A DNA stretch of 64,000 bases from Methanoculleus chikugoensis (GTDB taxonomy: Archaea > Halobacteriota > Methanomicrobia > Methanomicrobiales > Methanoculleaceae): positions 2,109,092 to 2,173,091 of the forward strand of contig NZ_AP019781.1 in assembly GCF_019669965.1 (NCBI RefSeq), given 5' to 3'. A model generated the notes under the pieces. That model saw only the letters and a program-made list of their open reading frames with translations, did no database searches and was not told the DNA's origin. Positions within the stretch are counted from its first letter, which is position 1. Each line of letters begins with the position of its first letter. The translations under genes and the position numbers were made by a program. Positions 16,379 to 25,335 of the stretch are shown in pieces.

Positions 16379-18095
16379 CAGGAGATTAGAAGTGTTGCAG
16401 CGCAGGGAGCAGGGCTCGACAGAGGAAACATACGGAGCTACCCCGACCGCAGGGCTCAGGATACCCGGGAGTATCAGGGCGCTGATGGAACGCTTCAGGC
16501 ACCGGGAGCAGGGTTCGACAGAAGAAGACGAGAGCACCCCGAACGGAGGAGTTCCGTCCAGGATACTTGGTGGAGTCAAAACCCTGGCCGCACGCTTCAG
16601 GGCGCGCGACGCGCCGGGGGTAGACATCGCCTCCGGCAGCCCGGCCCTCCCCTCCGCCGGCAACGGCACGGTCAATACCTACTGGCTGAACCCCGGATTC
16701 TCGTACGCCGTCATCACCCGGGATAAAAACTCAAGTCTGAAGTACGAGGTCTTCGAACCCGAACTGGAACCCTCGGAGTACATCCTCCTCAACGAAGCCC
16801 ATGACTACATACGCGATGTATTCCTCTTCGACTCGCCCAGAGAAAAGAACGAGATCAGCCTCACGTACGACGACATGGTGCCGATCCTGCGGCGGTTCGC
16901 ACCGAAACTGGCCAAAGACCGGATCGGTGTCCTCTACTACTACCTGAAGCGCAACTTCCAGGGTTTCGCCAGGATCGACCCCCTGATGCACGACGACTAC
17001 CTCGAGGACATCAGCTGCAACGGCGTCGGCGTCCCGGTCTACGTCTATCACCGGCTCTACGAGAGTATGCCGACGAACATCACGTTTAAGGGCGACGAAC
17101 TGAACCGGTTCGTCCTCAAGATCGCCCAGAAGGCGGACCGGCAGATATCGCTCACGACGCCGCTCGTCGATGCGGCGCTCCCCGACGGCTCCCGTATCCA
17201 GCTGACGTTCTCCGATATCGTCTCCACCAGGGGGAGCTCGTTCACCGTCCGGAAGTTCCGCAAAGACCCGATGACGCCCGTCTCGCTCATCGAGTACGGG
17301 ACCTACAGCCCGGAGGTGCTCGCGTGCATCTGGCTTGCCGTCGAGAACCGCAAGAGCATGATCGTCGTCGGCGGGACGGCGAGCGGCAAGACCTCGACGA
17401 TGAACGCGATCTCGTTCTTCATACCCCACCACGCGAAGATCGTCTCCATCGAAGACACCCGTGAGATCCAGCTCCCGCACGAGAACTGGCTGCCGACGCA
17501 GACCCGCGAGATCAACGTCAGGGGTTCGAAGGGGGATGTCGACATGTTCGCCCTCCTCAAGGCGGCGCTCCGCCAGCGCCCCGAGTTCATCATCGTCGGG
17601 GAGGTCCGCGGCCGCGAGGCCCAGACGCTCTTCCAGGCGATGAACACCGGGCATACGACGTTCTCGACCCTCCACGCCGGCAGCATCGACGAGGCGATCA
17701 ACCGCCTGGTCAGCGACCCGATCAACGTGCCGACCGCGATGCTCGGGGCGCTGGACCTGATGGTCATCCAGTCCCTCCATTACCTGAACGACGGAACAGC
17801 CAGGCGGTGCGACTCGCTCCACGAGATCCGGGTCGAGCGGGGGAGGGAGATCGTCCACGACTGCCTCTACCGCTGGGATCCCCTCACCGACCGGTTCTGC
17901 CGGGAAGGCTGCGGTTCGCGGGTCCTCGACGACATCGCCAGACGGCGCGGGTGGTCGGCCGACGAACTGGAGAGGGAACTTGCGCGCCGCGCGGAGTTCC
18001 TCGCACGGATACACGCGGACGGCGGTATCGGGGTGGACGACCTGATCCGCCGAATAGCCGCATTCGGAGGAGGCGCAGATGTCGGTCCCAAGTGA
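16350..18095 (+). CDS. archaeal pilus/type II secretion ATPase (GspE/ArlI family)
   Basis: A 581-residue secretion ATPase that would power pilin assembly at the cytoplasmic face. Walker A GGTASGKTS, Asp box IVSIEDTREIQLPHENW, Walker B FIIVGEVRGREAQ and the His box GHTTFSTLHA are all present. The N-terminal 100 residues are unusual: a 40-residue block containing REQGSTEE, a Pro/Gly stretch and a basic helix (RALMERFR, KTLAARFR) is tandemly repeated. The ATG at 16350 has no ribosome binding site and lies inside a long inverted repeat, so the true start may be further in (for example 16486). It overlaps the downstream membrane-protein gene by 17 bp. It probably serves the four full-size pilins of the window. 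Confidence 0.9.
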   Translation: MELINYKVYSRRLEVLQRREQGSTEETYGATPTAGLRIPGSIRALMERFRHREQGSTEEDESTPNGGVPSRILGGVKTLAARFRARDAPGVDIASGSPALPSAGNGTVNTYWLNPGFSYAVITRDKNSSLKYEVFEPELEPSEYILLNEAHDYIRDVFLFDSPREKNEISLTYDDMVPILRRFAPKLAKDRIGVLYYYLKRNFQGFARIDPLMHDDYLEDISCNGVGVPVYVYHRLYESMPTNITFKGDELNRFVLKIAQKADRQISLTTPLVDAALPDGSRIQLTFSDIVSTRGSSFTVRKFRKDPMTPVSLIEYGTYSPEVLACIWLAVENRKSMIVVGGTASGKTSTMNAISFFIPHHAKIVSIEDTREIQLPHENWLPTQTREINVRGSKGDVDMFALLKAALRQRPEFIIVGEVRGREAQTLFQAMNTGHTTFSTLHAGSIDEAINRLVSDPINVPTAMLGALDLMVIQSLHYLNDGTARRCDSLHEIRVERGREIVHDCLYRWDPLTDRFCREGCGSRVLDDIARRRGWSADELERELARRAEFLARIHADGGIGVDDLIRRIAAFGGGADVGPK

Positions 18096-19881
18096 CCTGC
18101 CCCTCCCGGACGGCGGCCAACTCCGGAGGGCGCTGCGGATGGCGCACATCCCCATCCCGTATCCCGCCTACCTGCGGCAGGTTCTCCTCGCCACCGCCGG
18201 TGCGGCGGCCGTATACCTCGCGGGCATCGCCTATCTCACCCACGCCGGGTACAGGATCCTCCTCTTTTCCGTCGTTCCCGACGCGGTCACAAAGATCGTT
18301 CTCTTCCTTGTCCTGATCGCCGGTGTCTCCGGCGCCCTCTACACCTACCCCTTCCTCATCGCGCAGGGGAGGAAGACGAAGATCGACCTCGACCTCCCCT
18401 ACGCCATCACCTACATGGAAGCCCTCTCCACCACCATGACCCTCTACGAGGTCATCCGCAAGGTCTACGAGGAGATGGACCTCTTCGGGGAGGTCTCAAA
18501 AGAGTTCGGCATGATCGTGCGCGACGTGGAACTCTTCGGAGAAGACCTTCACACGGCGATGAAGAACCTCCAGCACACTACCCCGTCGCCAAACCTCGCC
18601 GACTTCTTCAACGACCTCGCCCTCCTCTCCGACAGCGGGGGGGACATCACCGCGTTCCTCGGGGCGCGCTCCGGGTTCTTCAGGGACGTCGCGGAGCGCG
18701 AGCAGGAGATGGCGCTCCAGACCATCGAGATCATGGCCGAGGTCTACGTCACGGCGTTCGTTGCGGGCCCGATCGTCATCATGATCATGATCCTCTCGCA
18801 GAACCTCGCCGGCCAGAGCGATCTCGCGGGCTGGATGCCGCTGATCACCCTCGGCATCCCTGCCGGGGCGATTGTGATGATCGGGATCCTGTATACCCTC
18901 CTCCCCGCTGAAAACCTCCAGATCAGCCGGCAGGAGCGGGGGGACCGCGAGCGCCTCGACATCCCGGACCCGGGAGGAGACGTCGACCCGCGGCTGATCA
19001 AGGCCTTAAAGGCACGGAGCCGCACCCTCGGGATCATGAAGGCGCTGAAGCAGCCGTTCCGCCACTACATCTCGAACTACGACTGGAGCCTCGTGCTCGC
19101 GATGCTCTGCGGCGGCGGCGCCACCGCGCTTCTCCTGCTCGGCTACTTCGACGCGTGGTTCCCGATGTACACCCTGGAGGTCGGCGTCTGCATCATCGTC
19201 TGCGTCTCCCTCTTCCCCGTGATGATCGCCTACGAGGGGAGGCGGTGGTACGTCAACAGCGTCGAGCGCCAGATGCCGGAGTTCCTGCGCGAACTCGCCG
19301 ATATGAAGGATATCGGGATGACGCTCCAGTCGGCGATCCACCGGATCGCGAACACGAAACTCGGGCTCCTGAGTTCGGAGCTGCAGATCACCTCCGAGGA
19401 GATCCGGCGGGGCGTCAGCATCGGCAACGCCCTCGTCCGGATGGAGGAGCGGATCGGGCTCGTCTCGGTGAAACGCGCGATATCGCTCGTGGTGAAAGCG
19501 AGCGAGATCACCGATCACCTCAGGGAGACGCTCATGGTCGCCATCAGCGACTTCGAACACTATCTCAAGATGAAACGGGAGCGGTTCAACTCGGCGTTCA
19601 CCTACATCGCCGTCGTCTACCTCTCCTTCGGCGTCTACCTCTACACCGCCCTCGAACTCAACACCCGGTTCGTGTCGAGTTTCGCGAAGTTCGACGTCGC
19701 CCTGGACATCGCCGGGAACACGACCGACATGTTCCACGTCGCTATCATCCTCGGGGCGTTCTCGGGCATCATGGCCGGGCAGCTCAGCGCAAACAGCATC
19801 CTCTCCGGGTTCAAGCACAGCATCGTCTTCCTCATCGCGACGGTCGTGGTCTTTGTCGTGCTCATCGGGGGTGCGCTATGA
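18079..19881 (+). CDS. pilus assembly membrane protein (TadC/ArlJ-like, two T2SF domains)
   Basis: A 600-residue polytopic membrane protein pairing with the ATPase at 16350 as the platform for pilin assembly. Two type II secretion F-type domains are visible: LDLPYAITYMEALSTTMTLYEVIRKV with LADFFNDLALLSDSGGD, and later RQMPEFLRELADMKDIGMTL with VGVSI-like and LVVKASEITDHL stretches. Hydrophobic hairpins lie around residues 25-110, 215-275, 335-385 and at the C-terminus. The start was chosen at ATG 18079 with GGAGG upstream inside the ATPase gene. The 3' end overlaps the following pilin (ATGA). Confidence 0.9.
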   Translation: MSVPSDLPLPDGGQLRRALRMAHIPIPYPAYLRQVLLATAGAAAVYLAGIAYLTHAGYRILLFSVVPDAVTKIVLFLVLIAGVSGALYTYPFLIAQGRKTKIDLDLPYAITYMEALSTTMTLYEVIRKVYEEMDLFGEVSKEFGMIVRDVELFGEDLHTAMKNLQHTTPSPNLADFFNDLALLSDSGGDITAFLGARSGFFRDVAEREQEMALQTIEIMAEVYVTAFVAGPIVIMIMILSQNLAGQSDLAGWMPLITLGIPAGAIVMIGILYTLLPAENLQISRQERGDRERLDIPDPGGDVDPRLIKALKARSRTLGIMKALKQPFRHYISNYDWSLVLAMLCGGGATALLLLGYFDAWFPMYTLEVGVCIIVCVSLFPVMIAYEGRRWYVNSVERQMPEFLRELADMKDIGMTLQSAIHRIANTKLGLLSSELQITSEEIRRGVSIGNALVRMEERIGLVSVKRAISLVVKASEITDHLRETLMVAISDFEHYLKMKRERFNSAFTYIAVVYLSFGVYLYTALELNTRFVSSFAKFDVALDIAGNTTDMFHVAIILGAFSGIMAGQLSANSILSGFKHSIVFLIATVVVFVVLIGGAL

Positions 19882-20264
19882 ACGATGAAGCGGTATCCGA
19901 AGTCGTCGGGGAGATGCTCATGATCTCCCTCGTGCTCCTCCTCGTCGCTGTCTTTGCCGTATCGCTCGGGAACTTCCTCCCCACCGAGCGGGCGCCGACA
20001 GTCACCGTCATGATGACGAATACAACGGAGAACGTCACGCTCTACCATAAGGGCGGCGACTGGGTGCGGGCGGCCGACCTCGAAATCGTCGTCTCGAACA
20101 CCACCGCGACCCGGAAGTACCGCTCCGATACGTTCGTCCTGTCGCCTGAGAAGCAGGTCTTCGACCTCGGGAGCAGCATCGTCGTGAACTGGACGGTCGC
20201 CGGCGACGAGACGGTGCGCCTCGTCATGCCGCGGGCGGTCCTCTTCACCGGGGAGGTGCGGTGA
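19878..20264 (+). CDS. minor pilin-like protein
   Basis: A 128-residue protein beginning MNDEAVSEVVGEMLM. This is a class III-like pilin leader followed at once by a hydrophobic helix (ISLVLLLVAVFAVSLG) and a small beta domain with several possible N-glycosylation sites (NTTENVT, NTTATRK). It departs from the canonical AVSPVIG motif by having Ser-Glu-Val-Val. Its position directly after the platform gene with a 4-bp overlap suggests a minor or priming pilin. It is followed without a gap by another pilin-like gene. Confidence 0.8.
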   Translation: MNDEAVSEVVGEMLMISLVLLLVAVFAVSLGNFLPTERAPTVTVMMTNTTENVTLYHKGGDWVRAADLEIVVSNTTATRKYRSDTFVLSPEKQVFDLGSSIVVNWTVAGDETVRLVMPRAVLFTGEVR

Positions 20265-21161
20265 ATGGACGATCGCGCCGTCTCGCCGGTCGTCGCGGCG
20301 ATGCTCCTCCTCGCCGTCCTGGTGACGTTCCTTTCGGCCTACAACGCCGTCGTCATCCCCTCGCTCAAGCAGCAGGCGGAGGTGGAGCACCTGCACGCGG
20401 TCGAGGAGTCGTTCCTCGCGTTTGGGTCGGACATGACCGCCGCCGCGGCGCTTAAACAGGATATGCGCCTCTCGAAACGCATCCCCCTCGGCGGGGGCGA
20501 TATGATCCTCGACCCGGTCAGGTCGGGGGGGACGCTCCGGGTCCTCGAGGACCCGGGAGGCCCGGTTGCGAACGTGACCCTGAACGGGACGACCTACTGC
20601 TGCAACATGACGGGGTTCTCCTACACCCCGATCAGCAACTTCTGGCGTGACCAGGGGTATGCCTGGCAGTACGGCTACACCAACGTCACCGACGGAGTCC
20701 TCCAGACGCCGCTCGAATACGCGGATATGGAGGAAGTTCGCAAGGCAGCGAAGACCTCGGGGTTCGCCGGATCGCTCATCGGGATCGAGCACGAGGGCGC
20801 AGGGGGCAACTGCACCGGCGTCCGGATATCGCTCGTGACGTTCGAGCCCGGGGACGATAACCTCGCGAGCGGAAACGGCATCGGAACGCTTTCGCTGGAT
20901 GCTACGGTGGAGGATATGCCGATCAACCTGACCGCCGACCCGGAAATAGGGGTTGCGGTCAACACGGCCCTCCCGGTCCCGCTGAATGCATCGCTGTGGG
21001 AGAACTGCAACGCGGCGTTCCATGCGATGAATGAAACCTACAACAACGTCAAAGACTGCACGTCCTCTTCCGAAGACGGCCTGGTGACGCTCACCTTCGC
21101 CGACGGTCAGGCACCCGGGGTGACGCTGCGTCTGGTCCGGGTCGTCGTCTCCGCCCGATGA
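20265..21161 (+). CDS. pilin-like protein, last gene of the secretion operon
   Basis: A 298-residue protein starting MDDRAVSPVVAAMLLLAVL, an archaeal pilin leader and helix, followed by a long extracellular domain rich in Asn/Thr (NVTLNGTTYCCN, NASLWENCN) with five or more Cys that could pair outside the cell. It is larger than the major pilins and may act as a tip adhesin or anchor. The start codon directly follows the TGA of the previous gene (GTGAATGG) and the reading is tightly coupled. Confidence 0.8.
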   Translation: MDDRAVSPVVAAMLLLAVLVTFLSAYNAVVIPSLKQQAEVEHLHAVEESFLAFGSDMTAAAALKQDMRLSKRIPLGGGDMILDPVRSGGTLRVLEDPGGPVANVTLNGTTYCCNMTGFSYTPISNFWRDQGYAWQYGYTNVTDGVLQTPLEYADMEEVRKAAKTSGFAGSLIGIEHEGAGGNCTGVRISLVTFEPGDDNLASGNGIGTLSLDATVEDMPINLTADPEIGVAVNTALPVPLNASLWENCNAAFHAMNETYNNVKDCTSSSEDGLVTLTFADGQAPGVTLRLVRVVVSAR

Positions 21162-21255
21162 AGGCGCATAGCCGGCCGGGATCGTTGAAAGCGCCGTCAA
21201 TATCCAGCCCATGACGAACTATGTAGCCCCCACCCCGCCCGCGCTTCGCGCTCCT

Positions 21256-21279
21256 CCCCCGCCCCCCGGGGGGCGGGGG
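21256..21279. terminator. 24-bp perfect palindrome between convergent genes
   Basis: CCCCCGCCCCCC is directly followed by its reverse complement GGGGGGCGGGGG. It lies 95 bases after the pilin operon and 160 bases before the end of the convergent lipoprotein gene, so a bidirectional terminator is plausible. No T-run is present. The remainder of this 276-base gap shows nothing else. Confidence 0.4.
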
Positions 21280-21437
21280 CAGTGCGTGGCGATAACCGGT
21301 GGGAAGCCGTGCACGGTTCTTCTCCAGGGTCTCCTTGTGCTTTGTGAAAAGGTTTGCAAAGGGAACTCTAAACGGTCACCTCGTGCGAGACCATAACTGC
21401 CGGATTGACGGAAGGAGGACAAAGGGAGAGAGCCGGC

Positions 21438-22160
21438 CTATCCGGGGACGTTCATCTTCTCGGTGCCCATCGTCACCTTCACATCGACGAACCGCCCGTC
21501 CAGGGTCACGATATAGCGTCCCGCCCGGTAGAGCGTGATCGACTTCTCCCGGGCGCTCCCGTATATCCCGTGGTAACCCTCGTCGGCGATGAGCCGGAGG
21601 GTCTCGGGGTCGCGGACGGTGACGACGAGCCGGGAGTTCGCGTCCGGTTCGGGATGCCGCGGGGTCGCGGAGAAGGTGATGATGAACGGCACGTCGACGA
21701 CGTCCACCTGCAGCCCCCTGGCGGAATGGTAGAGGGTATACTGTTCCTCGAAGACCTTCGTCTTCTCGGCAACCGGCCTTGTGGTGTCTATCCGGGTCAT
21801 CGGAATGGGCGTGACATTGGCCGTGTTCGGGTTCGGGAGGTGCTCGCCGGGCTGCACCGGCACCGGATCGACCGGAACCACCGTGTTCCGACTCCCTGTC
21901 GAGGGAGGAGCAGGGGCCGTTTTATCCGGGGACGGCTGAGCTGCACCCGACCACGGCGGTTCGGCGGGATCGGGACCGTCGTCCTTCTCGAGGGCGATGC
22001 ACCCGCTGCACGCGACGAGAAGGAGAGCGATCAGGAGGAGGGCGGGGGTTCGGACGTGCATGGCACTGCGGTTATCTGTACTGCGCTGCGGCAGGTGCGT
22101 CTGCTTATTGCTCCGCTGGAGCAGTCCGGCGCGCCTGCCGGGCGATGATATTCTTCTCAT
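21438..22160 (-). CDS. lipoprotein, copy 2 of the duplicated pair
   Basis: A 240-residue predicted lipoprotein with the hydrophobic segment and lipobox ALLLIALLLVACSGC, a Pro-rich linker and the same C-terminal domain as the gene at 1448. The two genes are nearly identical from the stop codon through about 330 bases, then drift apart in the linker and signal region. The ATG at 22160 (with GGAGAGGAGAGGC upstream) aligns with the start chosen in copy 1; a shorter form from 22061 (MHVRTPALLL) would give a more ordinary signal peptide and is a real alternative. Upstream lies a broken cobN 3' end. Confidence 0.7.
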   Translation of the reverse strand: MRRISSPGRRAGLLQRSNKQTHLPQRSTDNRSAMHVRTPALLLIALLLVACSGCIALEKDDGPDPAEPPWSGAAQPSPDKTAPAPPSTGSRNTVVPVDPVPVQPGEHLPNPNTANVTPIPMTRIDTTRPVAEKTKVFEEQYTLYHSARGLQVDVVDVPFIITFSATPRHPEPDANSRLVVTVRDPETLRLIADEGYHGIYGSAREKSITLYRAGRYIVTLDGRFVDVKVTMGTEKMNVPG

Positions 22161-22194
22161 GCCTCTCCTCTCCACAACGCTTTGACATTCTCCA

Positions 22195-22495
22195 TAGTCA
22201 CCCACGCGGACGGCATCGTCCACCGAGCTCTCGATCCAGCCTTCCGTCTCGGGATATGCTTCTGTAGCACTTTGAGAGCGTTCGGGTCGCGTCCGTGCGC
22301 CCCAAGCAGTCGCTTCCCACCCGTAGATGATCCTGCCGGGAGACACCCCCGCGCACCTGTAGCCGTTCCGGTATGCCTTCGCATTGGTCCGCTCGTATGC
22401 ATCGGCTCCGGCCTGCGGGAATGCTTCCAGCACCATCGCCGGGTCGAGGAGACAGGGATGAGATTCTTCACGGTCTCCCGACTGTGCATATTCAG
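22195..22495 (-). pseudogene. decayed cobN 3' end
   Basis: Frames here contain YRNGYRCAGVSPGRIIYGWEAT and AYPETEGWIESSVDDAVRVG. These line up with HGYKGAGDIAKRVGTVYGWEAS and AYLETEGWLEDRLDGADGQV from the C-terminus of the intact CobN (4083-7760). The roughly 100 residues that separate the two blocks in CobN are reduced to about 20, and no start or upstream part remains. It is a remnant of a second cobN, fused to the region in front of lipoprotein copy 2. The following bases to 22732 show no gene, apart from an AT-rich stretch at 22530-22580 and a partial dispersed repeat at 22635-22705. Confidence 0.65.
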
Positions 22496-22634
22496 TGTAC
22501 GATTACGGAACTTTCGTTACGCTACCGCCACCAAGTTTATGTTAATATTATATATTTAATAAAATCGTTTTGTTAATGAGGATAATATGCGAGGTTATCC
22601 CAGAACACCGCTACCGGGAGGAGGCACCCATCGG

Positions 22635-22705
22635 AACTCTTCGAGTTTCTCGAACCCTTTCCCTTCGGGAAGTCGTTATTCGCACCTACCGGTGTTCATG
22701 CATCC
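22635..22705. repeat. partial copy of a dispersed GC-rich repeat (weak)
   Basis: Read on the minus strand it contains CGACTTCCCGAAGG and GTTCGAGAAACTCGAAG, words that also occur in the better copies at 53517-53626 and 63558-63639. Only fragments are shared, so membership is tentative. Confidence 0.3.
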
Positions 22706-22732
22706 GCCGCCTCGCGGCACCCGGGCATGCGG

Positions 22733-23788
22733 TCACCGGCCTCGACAGCAACCCGAATTCTCCTGGCGATTGCAAAAAAAGACCGAACCCGCACCGCCCC
22801 TCCTTTCCCGCCGGAACGCTCCCTCATCCCTCGTACTCCCGGTACCAGCACGGGATGTCCATCGCAAAGCCTGGTGGTCGGCATAGACCCGCCGTACCCT
22901 CGCCTCGGATCGCCCGATCTCGCCCGGCAAACCGCTTTTACGGGCATAATCGTGCGCCCAGAGGAGATCGAGAACGATCGTCAGGGCGCAATACACCGCA
23001 TATCCCTTCCAGAACAGTGCGGGAACCGGCCCTTCGTGATACCCGTCAATCTGGCCCACGGAGAACGGAATACTGATGGCGCGGGTGAAGAAAGCCATCT
23101 TCAGAAAGTCATGGACGGGATCGCCCCAGTCATGCCGGTTGAAATCGATGATCCCGGTCAGCCGCCCGTCGCGAACGATCAGGTTCGCCGGATGGTAATC
23201 GCCGTGAAGGAACGTCCTGCCGGCGCCGTGAATGCAAGAGATGTTCTCCCGGATATACCGGGAGAGGCGCGCCCGGTCGATCCCCGGAGGGCGGAGGGAC
23301 TGTGCGTCAAACGCGGCAGCCTTGCGGGCGTATTTCGCGCTGACGGCCCCGGGCCAGTCCGGTAAGTCTTTCGGTGCCGGCATCGCGTGCAGTCTCTTCA
23401 GCTCCCTCCCTGCCTGCACCCCGAGCCGGTACTGGTCCTGCAGTGCCAGCCCGCCCAGTGCGGCTTCCCCGTCGGTCCCCTCCATGAAGTCCAGCACCAT
23501 GAAGCACAGGCTCCCATCGTCGGAAGTACCGAAGGCATGCGCGCCGGGAACGAGTGAGGAGTAGTTCCGGAGCTGCCGGATGACCTCGAACTCCGCCAGC
23601 TTATACGGCAGGACCCCCGGATCGGAGAGTGGGGCGATCCTGAGCAGATACCGTTTCGCATCGCCGCAGGAGAGGAGATATTTCCGTTCGAACGAGAACC
23701 CCTTCGGGATGCTCCGGACGGCGGTATACCCCGTAAGCGCCCGGACCTGCGCTTCTACCTTCTCAAAGACTTCCCGCTCATCCGTCAT
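22733..23788 (-). CDS. aminoglycoside phosphotransferase/choline kinase family protein
   Basis: A 351-residue kinase-fold protein. The catalytic loop HGDYHPANLIV and the metal-binding IIDFNRHDWGDP motif define the APH family (PF01636). An N-lobe with RYLLRI (presumed ATP-binding Lys/Arg region) and the hinge FMVLDFMEG are also seen. The substrate is unknown; archaeal members may phosphorylate small metabolites rather than antibiotics. The last 40 or so residues (after RRVYADHQALRW) are Arg/Gly-rich and look like read-through into non-coding DNA, suggesting that the original stop was lost. It lies alone between a decayed cobN region and a surface-protein gene. Confidence 0.82.
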   Translation of the reverse strand: MTDEREVFEKVEAQVRALTGYTAVRSIPKGFSFERKYLLSCGDAKRYLLRIAPLSDPGVLPYKLAEFEVIRQLRNYSSLVPGAHAFGTSDDGSLCFMVLDFMEGTDGEAALGGLALQDQYRLGVQAGRELKRLHAMPAPKDLPDWPGAVSAKYARKAAAFDAQSLRPPGIDRARLSRYIRENISCIHGAGRTFLHGDYHPANLIVRDGRLTGIIDFNRHDWGDPVHDFLKMAFFTRAISIPFSVGQIDGYHEGPVPALFWKGYAVYCALTIVLDLLWAHDYARKSGLPGEIGRSEARVRRVYADHQALRWTSRAGTGSTRDEGAFRRERRGGAGSVFFCNRQENSGCCRGR

Positions 23789-23862
23789 CCGTATCCGATC
23801 CTGAACGTTTCGTATTTTTCCGGAGGGGCTCCGGGCACCATGATAGGTTTAAAAATAAGGTG

Positions 23863-24990
23863 TTATTGTCTCCTTCTCAGAAGGACCGCAGCGCCCAGCC
23901 CTGCAAGCAGTCCGGCCACCGGAACGGAAGCCTGCTGTATCGGCTCTTCGCCTGCGTAGATCACCGTCCCGCTCTCAGGGATGGAGCCGGCATACCCGAA
24001 CGCACCGTAGCCCTCGTCGAAGAGGAGGGTCGCACCTTCAGGCTGCGCCAGATACGCCCCTCCGGAAACACCGAGAGTCCGGCCGGCCGGGATCTCAAAC
24101 GTCCCGCCGGGGAGCAGCGTTGCATTCTGCGTGAGAACCGCGTCTTCGCGGAGGATGTAGTTCCCTCCAACGGATGCGAACACCACCGCGTTGCCGCCGG
24201 AGATGGTGGTGACGTTTTCGTTGTACGCAAAGTTGTCTGCTCTGCCGCTCTCATCTTCGCGAATGAAAACGACGGCATCGCCGGAGATCTTCACGGTCCC
24301 GAACTTGGAGTCGATGCCGTAGTTTCTGGCCGCGGCCCCGCTCGAGTTTACTACAACCTGTCCGCCCGAGATGATAACGCCGTCGTCCGCGTTCTCCGTC
24401 TCCACCTCGCCTCCGTCGAGACCGAAGGTGTTGCTCCCGCCGCGCTGGTAGGCGTTTACAAGACCGCCGGCGATGTTGATGAACCGTAAGGCGTAGATTC
24501 CTTTGTTCTTGTGGGCTGCGGTCTCGACGGTCGTGGATACCGATCCGCCGGAGATCGTGACGTTGCCCGATTCCGCACAGATACCGTAGGCATTGCTGCC
24601 GCCGCTGCTGTTCTTGCCGTGGACGGTTATATCGATATTTCCGCTCTCGATCGTGATGGAGGGAGCCTTGATTCCGTAGAGGAACTCTTCATCGCTGTCC
24701 ACGACGATGGTGAGCGTTCTGCCCGCGGAGCTCCTGATCGTTACCGGAGCCGCAGATTCGATGCCGGCATTGCCGCCGCCGGCGATGGTGATGTCGTCCT
24801 CGATCTCGATGATGAGTTCATCCTCCCCGTCGTAGCGGATACCGTTTTTGAACTGTTCGATGGAAGCGCCGTTGAGGACATACTCCTTCGCGGACACGGT
24901 GGACGTGATGAGGAAACTGCACAGGAAGGCGAGTGCCCTCATCCTGCGGGACATTGGTGCGGAATAAGGGCGTCGTTTCTCTGTTGACAT
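23863..24990 (-). CDS. secreted beta-helix-like surface protein with C-terminal anchor
   Basis: A 375-residue exported protein. A signal peptide (RMRALAFLCSFLITSTVSA) leads to a domain made of short repeats with the pattern xTISGGxVxV and SITIESGNIDITV. This is typical of right-handed beta-helical, carbohydrate-binding-like surface proteins. The C-terminus PVAGLLAGLGAAVLLRRRQ has a small-residue motif, hydrophobic helix and Arg tail, as in archaeal proteins processed by archaeosortases or held by a single helix. ATG at 24990 was preferred over an upstream frame opening because it directly precedes the basic signal region. Role in adhesion or cell envelope is inferred. Confidence 0.75.
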   Translation of the reverse strand: MSTEKRRPYSAPMSRRMRALAFLCSFLITSTVSAKEYVLNGASIEQFKNGIRYDGEDELIIEIEDDITIAGGGNAGIESAAPVTIRSSAGRTLTIVVDSDEEFLYGIKAPSITIESGNIDITVHGKNSSGGSNAYGICAESGNVTISGGSVSTTVETAAHKNKGIYALRFINIAGGLVNAYQRGGSNTFGLDGGEVETENADDGVIISGGQVVVNSSGAAARNYGIDSKFGTVKISGDAVVFIREDESGRADNFAYNENVTTISGGNAVVFASVGGNYILREDAVLTQNATLLPGGTFEIPAGRTLGVSGGAYLAQPEGATLLFDEGYGAFGYAGSIPESGTVIYAGEEPIQQASVPVAGLLAGLGAAVLLRRRQ

Positions 24991-25335
24991 GATATCAGGG
25001 TATGGATTTTTGATGAGATTAATGTTTATAGTTATCGTTAACAAAATGGCACTGTAAATTAATTTTAGTTGATGTGCGCTGGTGGTGAGGAGATCCGAAT
25101 TGAAGGGCGGCACGGGAGATTGCCGGAAAATTCAACCGGCGCTGATTGATTTGTGGTGTTCCGGCTGATCTGAGGGTGATCCCTTGCTGCACGGCTCTGC
25201 AGATCTCTCGCGACCAAGGCACTTCACCGGCGATCTCAACGGAGCAATAAGACAGAGAACGTATGCCGCGGTCGCTGCCTGAGATGTGGGGGCATGAGCC
25301 CCCGAAAAAATTGGTTCGGGTCGATGATCGGGCAG
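24991..25335. other. intergenic region with surface-protein promoter
   Basis: AT-rich DNA at 25010-25065 includes a TATA-like CTATAAAC on the minus strand, suited to the gene starting at 24990. The remaining 250 bases up to the end of the pilin gene carry no recognisable gene or repeat. Confidence 0.4.

Noticed and set aside
19641-21212. A long minus-strand frame across the pilin operon
   Set aside because: No recognisable motifs and fully covered by well-supported plus-strand pilin and membrane-protein genes.
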